From positions 558,001 through 622,000 of the forward strand of contig NZ_JACSCW010000001.1 of NCBI RefSeq assembly GCF_014333585.1: a DNA stretch of 64,000 bases, written 5' to 3'. Position numbers and translations under genes: made by a program. Position 1 is the stretch's first letter. The number at the start of each line of letters is the position of its first letter. The stretch comes from Hymenobacter sp. BT188. Lineage in GTDB: Bacteria > Bacteroidota > Bacteroidia > Cytophagales > Hymenobacteraceae. Below are positions 35,081 through 42,355 of the stretch, in pieces. The notes beneath the pieces were generated by a model that was not told where the DNA came from, made no database searches, and saw nothing but the letters and a program-made list of their open reading frames with translations.

Positions 35081-35870
35081 GGTATTGCTGTTGCCTGCTC
35101 AAGGTACCCAAACTACTTACCCAAGGCCTGTCGTATATGTATCCGGAAGCGCGTGAATCAGGCGCTTTAGACACGTATATAGCCCTGCTTTTAGCTCTAT
35201 AAGGCGCAAACATTTGAAATGCTGAATAAGCGGTATGCAGCCTTTTATACTACCCGAAGTACAATCTAGTAAAGCATGTTTTGGTAGGTTTTCTGCCCGT
35301 GCATAAAAGGTGATTTATCTATAGGATACGCCTGATAATGATGTCTGTAGCAATGAGGATAGTTATAGTTGAAAACAGCATTATGATATAGATATTATTT
35401 TACTAATATTATTCATATATAAGTCCGATAATCAGATGTTTATAGCGATTTGATAAAAGTAATAGTATCATTGTATGCGTGCTATTTTAGATGTTGTAAG
35501 TTTATTGTTTGATTGCAAAAGACAAGCTATAATTAATCGGTTGTCCTCATGGCTCTAATTTTAGAGAATTGCTAAGCCATTTGACATGGTTAATTCATGT
35601 TAAAAGTGAAAGTAACAGGAAGGTTGTTGGGCGCTAAAAGCTTTAGTACTAGTTCTTAAATCTGCTGCGACTTTGAAAGCATAGTGAAGCCACCTACCAG
35701 GCTTGCCCGTACGAATTTTTTAGTGGTCTTTGGATGGTTGCACTTTCGTCTTAGTTATCAAATGTTATCTGTTTAAAGCGCGTGGGCAAGTGCATTGTTA
35801 CGTCACTTGATAGACGGAATTAGTCATAATAACTTATTGCGTTGCCAAAGCTGCTTTTTCGTTTAGCACA
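35081..35870. other. Long AT-rich gene-free region
   Basis: About 790 bases without a supported reading frame, tRNA or strong hairpin. It has markedly higher A+T than its surroundings, with runs such as ATTATTTTACTAATATTATT near 35391-35410. It may hold an uncharacterised RNA, a decayed gene or simply a spacer. No repeat family or G6C motif is seen in it. Confidence 0.5.
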
Positions 35871-35874
35871 GCAG

Positions 35875-35905
35875 TTGGGAGTTTTGATAGGGGTGCTTAC
35901 CTTTG
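35875..35905 (+). promoter_or_regulatory. Strong Bacteroidota promoter, possibly giving a leaderless mRNA
   Basis: TTGG at 35875-35878 and an exact TACCTTTG at 35898-35905 are 19 bases apart, a full match to TTG-N19-TAnnTTTG. The expected start point, about 35909-35912, coincides with the ATG at 35910, so the small lipoprotein mRNA would have no leader. Confidence 0.6.
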
Positions 35906-35909
35906 GCGT

Positions 35910-36089
35910 ATGAAAAAATTCCGTCTGCTTCTGCTGTTTGCTTCCTGCGCCTCACTCCTCATGACTACTTCTTGCTCAGTGCCCCCGAACGCTGAAGAAG
36001 ATCCTAACGCCGATGCGGCTTACAAGCGGGCGCACCGCACGGAGATGTACCGCAAAGCTCAGAGCAGCGAACCTTCCATTCAACAATAA
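35910..36089 (+). CDS. Small lipoprotein, 59 residues
   Basis: ATG at 35910 opens a 59-codon frame. A basic N-terminus and hydrophobic core (MKKFRLLLLFASCASLLMTT) end at the lipobox TTSC (Cys 22). The mature part is 37 charged residues (VPPNAEEDPNADAAYKRAHR and on). It is a typical small entericidin-like outer- or inner-membrane lipoprotein of unknown function. It stands alone, with an excellent promoter directly upstream and hairpins after the stop. Confidence 0.8.
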   Translation: MKKFRLLLLFASCASLLMTTSCSVPPNAEEDPNADAAYKRAHRTEMYRKAQSSEPSIQQ

Positions 36090-36090
36090 T

Positions 36091-36130
36091 CGACAAGTCA
36101 GGCGGGTCGCTAGTCCCTCCTGACTTGTCG
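36091..36130 (+). terminator. Hairpin immediately after small lipoprotein gene
   Basis: CGACAAGTCAGG pairs with CCTGACTTGTCG, starting one base after the stop. There is no T tail, so it may stabilise the message rather than end it. The stronger hairpin at 36151-36194 follows. Confidence 0.6.
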
Positions 36131-36150
36131 TAGCAGATAAACTCAGGATA

Positions 36151-36194
36151 ATGCAGAAGCCCCACCCGACGTAAGTCAGGTGGGGCTTCTGCAT
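36151..36194. terminator. Bidirectional hairpin between lipoprotein and 36231 gene
   Basis: ATGCAGAAGCCCCACC (36151-36166) pairs with GGTGGGGCTTCTGCAT (36179-36194). It lies between convergent genes and is the likely common terminator, although it lacks long T runs. Confidence 0.65.
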
Positions 36195-36230
36195 TGCTAG
36201 AAAGTTGGCCTTTGGGAGTTAGCCCTTGTA

Positions 36231-36734
36231 TTAGTTGACCAACACCGCTGCCAGTTGCTCGGTGTTTGCAACCGGAGCGGGCTGGGGGGCAAAATCGGGG
36301 AGGCTGATATTGGCGAGTAAAGAATTCTCCAGTAAGTCGGCCCAGGTGCGTAAGTAGAGTACTACGTCGTCGCGCTGGTTGTGGCGGAGAGCATTGCGAC
36401 GCTCAAAGGGAATTGCCGCCCGAATGGTAGGATCGGCGAGGCGTTCGAGGTGCGTCAGGTCTTGGCGGGAGAAGCCTAAAGCCAGCATTTCGTCAATAGT
36501 TTGATCGATGGGCAGGCCGCTGGTGGGGCAATAGTCAATTAGTTGGCGCTCCCAGTCGCCGTAGCGCTGCATGGCGCGGGCGTGAATCTCGGCTTTGGTG
36601 AGGCGCGTAACGGTTTGGGCAAGGTGGCCGCAGTTGCAACTGCCCATATGGCCCCATTGGTAGGGAGCCTGAGTAGCGAGGCGCTGAGCCGTGTCGCGTA
36701 GGGCCTGAATAACGGGAAGGGTGCTCTTAGCCAT
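36231..36734 (-). CDS. Conserved hypothetical protein
   Basis: A 167-residue cytosolic protein. Its N-terminal part has GHMGSCNCGHLAQTV, with Cys and His that could bind a metal or form part of an active site. A helical middle section follows (LTKAEIHARAMQRYGDWERQ, IDQTIDEMLALGFSRQDLTH). DDVVLYLRTWADLLE is a further conserved-looking helix. Similar proteins are common as hypotheticals in Hymenobacter and relatives; I know no function. A CTGGGGGGC motif lies inside the gene near its end (36282-36290). Confidence 0.75.
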   Translation of the reverse strand: MAKSTLPVIQALRDTAQRLATQAPYQWGHMGSCNCGHLAQTVTRLTKAEIHARAMQRYGDWERQLIDYCPTSGLPIDQTIDEMLALGFSRQDLTHLERLADPTIRAAIPFERRNALRHNQRDDVVLYLRTWADLLENSLLANISLPDFAPQPAPVANTEQLAAVLVN

Positions 36735-36811
36735 AAATGGATGGATCGGGTTGAGACAAGTACTGAACGACTTCCAGGTATATAAGGCTAAAGAACACTG
36801 TTTTGTTTCAC

Positions 36812-36846
36812 AAAAAAGCGGGGCCGACTATTCGTTGGCCCCGCTT
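36812..36846 (-). terminator. Terminator of rhlE-like helicase gene
   Basis: AGCGGGGCC and GGCCCCGCT (36817-36825 with 36837-36845) followed on the minus strand by a six-T run. It lies 22 bases after the helicase stop. Confidence 0.88.
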
Positions 36847-36867
36847 CTGGTTTAGCATTTTGAGTGA

Positions 36868-38280
36868 CTAGCGGCCACTACCGCCGCTGCCGTAACGACG
36901 ACGATTTTGCCCCCCAGTGCCGCCACCGCTGCTCGTGCGCTCGCCACCGGCGGGCCGGGGAGAAGAAGAGCGTGGGCCAGCGGCCGGGCGGCCCTGGCCA
37001 CCGCGGCTCGCTGACTCAGCGCCAGCGCGGGCTGGGCGTCCACCGCCGCCACCATCGCGGCCGGGTCGGGCTGGGCGACCCGCTGGACCTTTCGGACGCT
37101 GAATTGATTCGCGGCCGTTCAGCAGCACCGGCGCAATAGCCGTGGACCGGTAAGGGTGCGTGGCTACATCAATTTGGCGGCGAATCAGCTTCTGAATATC
37201 CTGGAGGTATGCGCGCTCCTCGTCTTCGCAGAAGGAAAGGGCAATACCATTGGCTCCGGCGCGGCCCGTGCGACCAATGCGGTGCACGTAAGTTTCGGGC
37301 TCGTTCGGAATTTCGTAGTTGATGACGTGCGTCAGCTCGTCCACGTCGATGCCGCGGGCGGCGATGTCGGTGGCGACCAGCACGCGAATGCTGCCGGCCT
37401 TGAAGTTCGACAAAGCGCGCTGACGGTGGTTTTGCGACTTGTTGCCGTGGATAGCTTCAGCGGCAATGTCAGCCTTTACCAACGTCTTTACTACTTTATC
37501 GGCGCCGTGCTTGGTGCGCGTAAACACGAGCACCCGGCGGATATTCTTGTCGGCGAGCAAATGCTCCAGTAAGTCCGCTTTGTCGTGCTTATCGACCATG
37601 TACACGGCTTGCGAAACCGTATCGGCCGTGCTTGACACGGGCGTAACGGCCACTTTTACCGGATTGGGCTTCAGAATCGTGCTGGCCAGTTCCTGAATAG
37701 GACCGGGCATCGTAGCCGAGAAGAACAGCGTTTGGCGAGCGGTGGGCAGCTTGGGCAGCACACGCTTGATATCGTTGATAAAGCCCATGTCCAGCATGCG
37801 GTCGGCTTCATCAAGCACGAATACTTCCACGTGGCGCAAATCCACGAAGCCTTGGTTCATCAGATCAAGCAGACGACCGGGCGTGGCGATGAGTACTTCT
37901 ACACCGCGGCGCAGTGCATTGGTTTGGGGCAATTGGCCCACGCCCCCGAAAATAACGGTGTGGCGCAGGGGCAAGTGGCGACCGTAAGCCGCGAAGCTTT
38001 CGCCAATTTGGATGGCCAACTCGCGGGTAGGAGTGAGCACCAGGCAGCGGATTCGCGAGTGCGACACATGCGCTACTTTGGCCGTTTGGGTTAGAATTTG
38101 AAGAATTGGAACAGTGAAGGCAGCGGTTTTGCCGGTGCCCGTTTGGGCAACGCCCAGCAAATCGTGGCCTTCTAGCACCTGCGGAATGGCTTGCTGCTGA
38201 ATAGGGGTGGGCGTGGTGTAGCCTTCCTCGTGCAGGGCACGGAGGATAGGATCAATCAGATTGAGTTCGTCGAATGACAT
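36868..38280 (-). CDS. rhlE: DEAD-box RNA helicase, RhlE type
   Basis: A 470-residue cytosolic ATP-dependent RNA helicase. Motifs in order: the Q-motif region [12 protein letters not shown], Walker A AQTGTGKT (about 44-51), [29 protein letters not shown] (about 154), FFSATMP, then [28 protein letters not shown] and [10 protein letters not shown]. After residue 390 the tail is rich in Arg, Gly, Ser and Pro (RG-rich), a form that binds RNA and is common in Bacteroidota RhlE. It probably acts in ribosome maturation or RNA degradation, often cold-induced. Divergent from the Nudix gene. Confidence 0.95.
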   Translation of the reverse strand: MSFDELNLIDPILRALHEEGYTTPTPIQQQAIPQVLEGHDLLGVAQTGTGKTAAFTVPILQILTQTAKVAHVSHSRIRCLVLTPTRELAIQIGESFAAYGRHLPLRHTVIFGGVGQLPQTNALRRGVEVLIATPGRLLDLMNQGFVDLRHVEVFVLDEADRMLDMGFINDIKRVLPKLPTARQTLFFSATMPGPIQELASTILKPNPVKVAVTPVSSTADTVSQAVYMVDKHDKADLLEHLLADKNIRRVLVFTRTKHGADKVVKTLVKADIAAEAIHGNKSQNHRQRALSNFKAGSIRVLVATDIAARGIDVDELTHVINYEIPNEPETYVHRIGRTGRAGANGIALSFCEDEERAYLQDIQKLIRRQIDVATHPYRSTAIAPVLLNGRESIQRPKGPAGRPARPGRDGGGGGRPARAGAESASRGGQGRPAAGPRSSSPRPAGGERTSSGGGTGGQNRRRYGSGGSGR

Positions 38281-38496
38281 TGAAAAAGATAAAAGGAGCC
38301 ACCCCTAACGAATACGGTAGGCGGCAGCCGACAAAAACGCGGCTTAAAGACCGGTCGAAAAAGAGAAAAAAGCCCCCCGGCAGTGCCGGGAGCGTAAGCG
38401 GATTGCGGCGGTTGAACGTATAACCAGAGCCAAGCGCCGCGCCTGGCTCAGTTATTTCCGATAAAATCCAACGTTTACACGCCAAGCTTACGACCT

Positions 38497-39021
38497 ATGA
38501 ACATAAAGGACCGGAAAATCCTCTACGAAGGCTTTTACAAACTTAGTGAACTCACGGTGCAGGATGGCTCCGAGGAATACCAGCGCATCCGGTTCGAGCC
38601 CGGTGAGGCCGTAGCGGCCTTGGTACTGGATACCACTCGCCAACGTTATCTACTGGTCCGTCAGTTCCGTGTAGGTGCCGAGGCCGACGTATTAGAGCTG
38701 CCCGCTGGCATGCTCGACAAAGAAGGGGAGAGCCCGGAAGAGGCGCTGCGTCGTGAGATCAAAGAAGAATTAGGGTACAAAGTTGATCATTTAGAACAAA
38801 TAATTCAGATGTACCCTTCGCCGGGGGCCAATTCGGAGCGCATTACCATCTATTACGCCGAGGTAAGTCAACAAATCGCCCCCGGCGGCGGTGAGGCCAG
38901 CGAGGGCGAAAAGTTGGCAGCCGAAGAATTTACTTGGGATGAATTGACAGCCGAGCCCCTCGAAGATGCCAAAACGATAATAGCCGTGCAGTGGGCCCAG
39001 CTACGGAAGGCAAAAGAATAA
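38497..39021 (+). CDS. Nudix hydrolase (ADP-ribose pyrophosphatase type)
   Basis: A 174-residue enzyme. The Nudix box GMLDKEGESPEEALRREIKE continues into ELG (about 68-90), with all catalytic Glu present. The upstream VRQFRVGAEADVLELPAG and the Pro-rich YPSPGANSERI after the box mark the ADP-ribose/GDP-mannose pyrophosphatase subgroup. It cleaves nucleoside diphosphate-sugars or ADP-ribose to monophosphates. It is monocistronic; an REP-like palindrome follows immediately. Confidence 0.93.
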   Translation: MNIKDRKILYEGFYKLSELTVQDGSEEYQRIRFEPGEAVAALVLDTTRQRYLLVRQFRVGAEADVLELPAGMLDKEGESPEEALRREIKEELGYKVDHLEQIIQMYPSPGANSERITIYYAEVSQQIAPGGGEASEGEKLAAEEFTWDELTAEPLEDAKTIIAVQWAQLRKAKE

Positions 39022-39033
39022 AAGCGTCTATAT

Positions 39034-39138
39034 AGAACGTCATGCAGAGGCAGAGCCGAAGCATCTTGCGTGCTGACGTTGCCAAGCTAATCAACGAAGC
39101 GAGCGAGATGCTTCGGCTCTGCCTCTGCATGACGTTCT
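39034..39138. repeat. Perfect 33-bp inverted repeat, REP-like family B copy 2
   Basis: The left arm (39034-39066, starting AGAACGTCATGCAGAGGCAG) and right arm (39106-39138) are exact reverse complements. The 39-base spacer contains GCCAAGC and GCGAGCGAG. The sequence is clearly related to the element at 27206-27297 (shared CGTCATGCAGAG and GAAGCATCT). It sits between the convergent Nudix and 39141 genes, touching the stop of the latter. Confidence 0.9.
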
Positions 39139-39140
39139 AA

Positions 39141-39725
39141 TTAGCCCTGCGGATCTACCACGTACTCGAAGTTTTGCTGGAGCTTGGAATCCGTGATGAT
39201 GACAGTGAGGGGCTGGGGCGTTTCGGTTTTAACAAATGGAATAGTCCGCTCGCTCTTGTAGAGGTCACGATTCCAGAAGCGACCGTTGCCAGCGGCAGGG
39301 GTTTTGTTAAATACTTCTTCCCCTGCTTTATTCTTGGCCGTGATGCTGAGCAGGCTCGGGTCAGCATTCTGGGCACCGCGCCGATACATGGTTACTACCA
39401 AGTTGCCGCCGGCGGGCAGGCTGTTGAAACGGCGCTGATAGGTCGTATCGGCCCAGTTGTTCATTTTGCGCAAGGCGTTTATTTCGGTGAGTAGCTCCTC
39501 ATAGGGGCGGTAGGCTAGGCGCGTAGCAGTGCCGTTGGCTTCCGAATCTTCGCCAGTATTCTTGGTTACGTTCGAGATATAAGCGCAGTCTTTATCCTTT
39601 TGTGGAATCATGTAGCGCTGCTTGCGCTCTTCCTTCTCCTTATCTTTATCCTTGGACTTTTGGCTTTTTTGGGCCGTAGCAGCGAAAGATGATAAGAGGC
39701 AGCAGAGGAGTAAAATTTTTTTCAT
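39141..39725 (-). CDS. Exported hypothetical protein
   Basis: A 194-residue protein with a signal peptide (MKKILLLCCLLSSFAATAQ). The mature N-terminus is highly charged (KSQKSKDKDKEKEERKQRY). The rest is beta-rich with no motif I recognise: NALRKMNNWADTTYQRRFNS, LVVTMYRRGAQNADPSLLSI, FEYVVDPQG. Periplasmic or outer-membrane associated. The start at 39725 is set by the signal peptide; 41 upstream codons are open but without one. It is convergent with the Nudix gene and has a palindrome at its 3' end. Confidence 0.7.
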   Translation of the reverse strand: MKKILLLCCLLSSFAATAQKSQKSKDKDKEKEERKQRYMIPQKDKDCAYISNVTKNTGEDSEANGTATRLAYRPYEELLTEINALRKMNNWADTTYQRRFNSLPAGGNLVVTMYRRGAQNADPSLLSITAKNKAGEEVFNKTPAAGNGRFWNRDLYKSERTIPFVKTETPQPLTVIITDSKLQQNFEYVVDPQG

Positions 39726-40134
39726 GGAGATTGATAAGAAAGGAAAATGAGGCTGCGCTGTAGCGCGATAAAAGTAGGAGTGGAGTGCTGCCCTAAGCTG
39801 AAGATTGGCGGCATACTCGCGCCACAGCAAAAAGCGTGACAAACCCATAATACTTGCGTAACGCTGGCGTCATAGACCGCCCCGATCTTTGCGGCGGGTA
39901 AACCTGCTTTGGCCATATGCACGCTCCTATAATACTGCCGCTGCTGCACCTTTCGGGTTGGTCATTGGCTTACGCAACTTGCCAGCTGGCACTGCTTGTA
40001 GCCATCGGGCTGCGCGCCGTCGCTGGGGGGCATTTCTCGTTTAGCTTCGGTGGGCGCACGGCGGTCAAAGCCTCTTTTTTGCCCCCCAGCGGCCGATGCT
40101 CTCTGTTTTCAACTCAACATTATCGTGCTGCCTA

Positions 40135-41007
40135 ATGGGAAAGAAAAAGAAAGCCCTCAAAGGTCGCCGCGTGGCCGTAGCCATTATTTCCGATGTGCAT
40201 CTGGGTACGTATGGTTGCCACGCCGAGGAGTTATTGCGCTACCTCAAGAGTATTCGGCCTAAAGTGCTGGTGCTCAACGGCGATATCGTTGATATCTGGC
40301 AATTCAGCAAAAGCTATTGGCCGGCTTCGCATATGCGCGTGGTGCGCCACTTGGCTGGCCTAGCTGCCAAGGGCACACCGATTCATTACCTCACCGGCAA
40401 CCACGACGAGTTGCTGCGCAAATTCACCGGCACTCGCTTGGGTGCTCTGAGTATTGCCAACAAACTAGTGCTCGACTTGCCCGGCGACGGCAAAGCCTGG
40501 ATGTTCCACGGCGACGTATTCGATGTTACCATGCAGCATTCGAAGTGGCTGGCCAAGTTGGGTGCCCAGGGCTACGACGCTTTGATTCTGCTCAATCGAC
40601 TTGTAAATTTCGTATTGCAGAAAATGGGAAGGCCTCGGGTGGCTTTATCCAAAGCTGTGAAAGACAGAGTGAAAGGCGCCGTGAGCCTAATAAGCAACTT
40701 TGAGCAAACCGCCGCCGGCATTGCTGCCGACGAAGGCTACCGCTACGTGGCCTGCGGGCACATTCATTATCCCGAAATCAAAACCATTGCTACGGAGAAA
40801 GGGGCGGTGACCTACTTAAACTCCGGCGATTGGGTCGAAAACCTAACTGCCCTCGAGTACAGCGCCGATACCGGCTGGCAACTCTATCGCTATGCCGACG
40901 ACCCGCTAATGCAAGAGCCCGCCGAGCTGGAAACAGAAAGTGAACTTGATGAGGCGTTTGGCGCTCTGGAAACCGCGCTATTCGAAGAAATTAGGAGTGG
41001 GAAGTAG
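40135..41007 (+). CDS. UDP-2,3-diacylglucosamine pyrophosphatase-like metallophosphatase
   Basis: A 290-residue calcineurin-type phosphoesterase. Metal motifs are complete: SDVHLG (about 20-25), NGDIVD, TGNHDE, FHGDVFD and GHIHYPE. It resembles LpxH/LpxI-neighbourhood enzymes that cleave UDP-2,3-diacylglucosamine in lipid A synthesis. Here the family carries a C-terminal 60-residue acidic extension (ELETESELDEAFGALETALF). A divergent role with the glycosyltransferase next door is possible. The start at 40135 begins MGKKKKALKGRRVAVAI; 13 codons upstream are open. The gene precedes the glycosyltransferase by about 115 bases. Confidence 0.85.
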   Translation: MGKKKKALKGRRVAVAIISDVHLGTYGCHAEELLRYLKSIRPKVLVLNGDIVDIWQFSKSYWPASHMRVVRHLAGLAAKGTPIHYLTGNHDELLRKFTGTRLGALSIANKLVLDLPGDGKAWMFHGDVFDVTMQHSKWLAKLGAQGYDALILLNRLVNFVLQKMGRPRVALSKAVKDRVKGAVSLISNFEQTAAGIAADEGYRYVACGHIHYPEIKTIATEKGAVTYLNSGDWVENLTALEYSADTGWQLYRYADDPLMQEPAELETESELDEAFGALETALFEEIRSGK

Positions 41008-41122
41008 ACCCTAAGCTGCTTTTTAACTGCCCGCTTTATACATAACCCGAATAAATGTCGAAATAGCACGGAGCCTGCTACCTCAACAGTTACTCCGCTA
41101 TCTCACGTTTAATCTCTTTCCC

Positions 41123-42121
41123 TTGCCTCGTATTCTTTATGCCATTCAAGGCACCGGCAACGGCCACCTAAGCCGGGCCCGCGATATTATTCCGCTGCTC
41201 CAGGAGCGCGCTTCCCACCTCGATGTGCTCGTGAGCGGCCCGCCCGCCGACCTGGCCTTGCCCTTTCCAGTGCAGTATCAGTTTCACGGCATGGGGTTCG
41301 TATTTGGGAAAAGCGGTGGTATCAGCTTTACCAAAACATTTGGACAAGTAAATGCTCCCGCTTTTGTGCGCGAGATGCGGCAGCTGCCGGTAGAGCAGTA
41401 CGATCTGGTTATCAACGATTTTGAGCCGGTGTCGGCGTGGGCGTGCCGGTTGCGCCACGTGCCCTGTATTGCTTTGAGTCATCAGAGTGCAGTACTTACC
41501 AAAAATGCCCCCCGGCCCAAGCGCCCCGATGTGGTTGGCCGCATGGTGCTACGCCACTACGCCCCCGCCACGGCTCACTATGGCTTTCACTTTGAGCGCT
41601 ACGATGAAGGCACGTACACGCCCGTTATTCGGGGGCAGGTGCGTGCTCTTACTCCCACCAATGAGGAGCACTACACGGTGTATCTGCCGGCCTACGATGA
41701 GGCAACGCTGGTAGCGCGCCTACGCTACCTCAGCCGTACCACCCGCTGGGAGGTGTTCAGCAAGCACAGCCAAAAGGAGGCTGAGCATGGTAATGTGCGT
41801 GTACGCCCCGTGAGCGGCGCGGCCTTCACCGATAGCCTTGCCCGTAGCGCCGGTGTGCTGTGCGGGGCCGGTTTCGAGACGCCCGCCGAGGCACTCTTTC
41901 TAGGCAAGAAGCTGGCCGTGGTGCCCATGAAAAATCAGTATGAGCAGGCGTGCAATGCCGCCGCGCTGGCTAAAATGGGCGTGCCCGTAGTGAAAGGACT
42001 CAAGGACAAGCACCTCGATGGCCTCGACCAATGGCTGCAGTTTGGCAAACCCATTCCCGTAAACTATCCCGACGAAACTGCCGCTGTGCTGGATAAGCTG
42101 CTGCGCGAACACTTAAAATAA
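41123..42121 (+). CDS. Glycosyltransferase (MJ1255/VC2487-like, GT-B fold)
   Basis: A 332-residue protein. The N-terminus PRILYAIQGTGNGHLSRARD is the nucleotide-sugar-transferase start with the glycine-rich GNGHL loop. VINDFEPVSAWACRLRHVPC follows. The C-terminal half has the donor-binding region SAGVLCGAGFETPAEALFLGKK, then VPMKNQYEQACNAAAL. Members of this family resemble MurG and UDP-glycosyltransferases. It appears to start with TTG at 41123, because the domain begins at once and no ATG fits. Paired with the LpxH-like gene; together they may build or modify a glycolipid. Confidence 0.85.
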   Translation: MPRILYAIQGTGNGHLSRARDIIPLLQERASHLDVLVSGPPADLALPFPVQYQFHGMGFVFGKSGGISFTKTFGQVNAPAFVREMRQLPVEQYDLVINDFEPVSAWACRLRHVPCIALSHQSAVLTKNAPRPKRPDVVGRMVLRHYAPATAHYGFHFERYDEGTYTPVIRGQVRALTPTNEEHYTVYLPAYDEATLVARLRYLSRTTRWEVFSKHSQKEAEHGNVRVRPVSGAAFTDSLARSAGVLCGAGFETPAEALFLGKKLAVVPMKNQYEQACNAAALAKMGVPVVKGLKDKHLDGLDQWLQFGKPIPVNYPDETAAVLDKLLREHLK

Positions 42122-42355
42122 GCGCTGGGGGGCTTTTTAAGGAGGCTGGTGTCATACTACTGCTTATCTAACTTCCTGATTATCGTAGCTGTATAAGTTG
42201 ATAGGATTAAAAAAGTGATCAGAACTTCGCACTATGCTGAGAAGTCTGAGCACTTTTTTGGTTTATGCTCCTCACAGCGCTGTTATCTTAGCTCTCCAGT
42301 TTGCTCTATTCGTGCAGGCCCCCATGTCCATCGCCTTTGTTTCCTCTGCCACGTA

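Noticed and set aside
39917..40135. 72-codon plus-strand frame with hydrophobic N-terminus before the LpxH-like gene
   Set aside because: It runs through two G6C motifs and overlaps the next start; no family resemblance and no terminator or promoter support.
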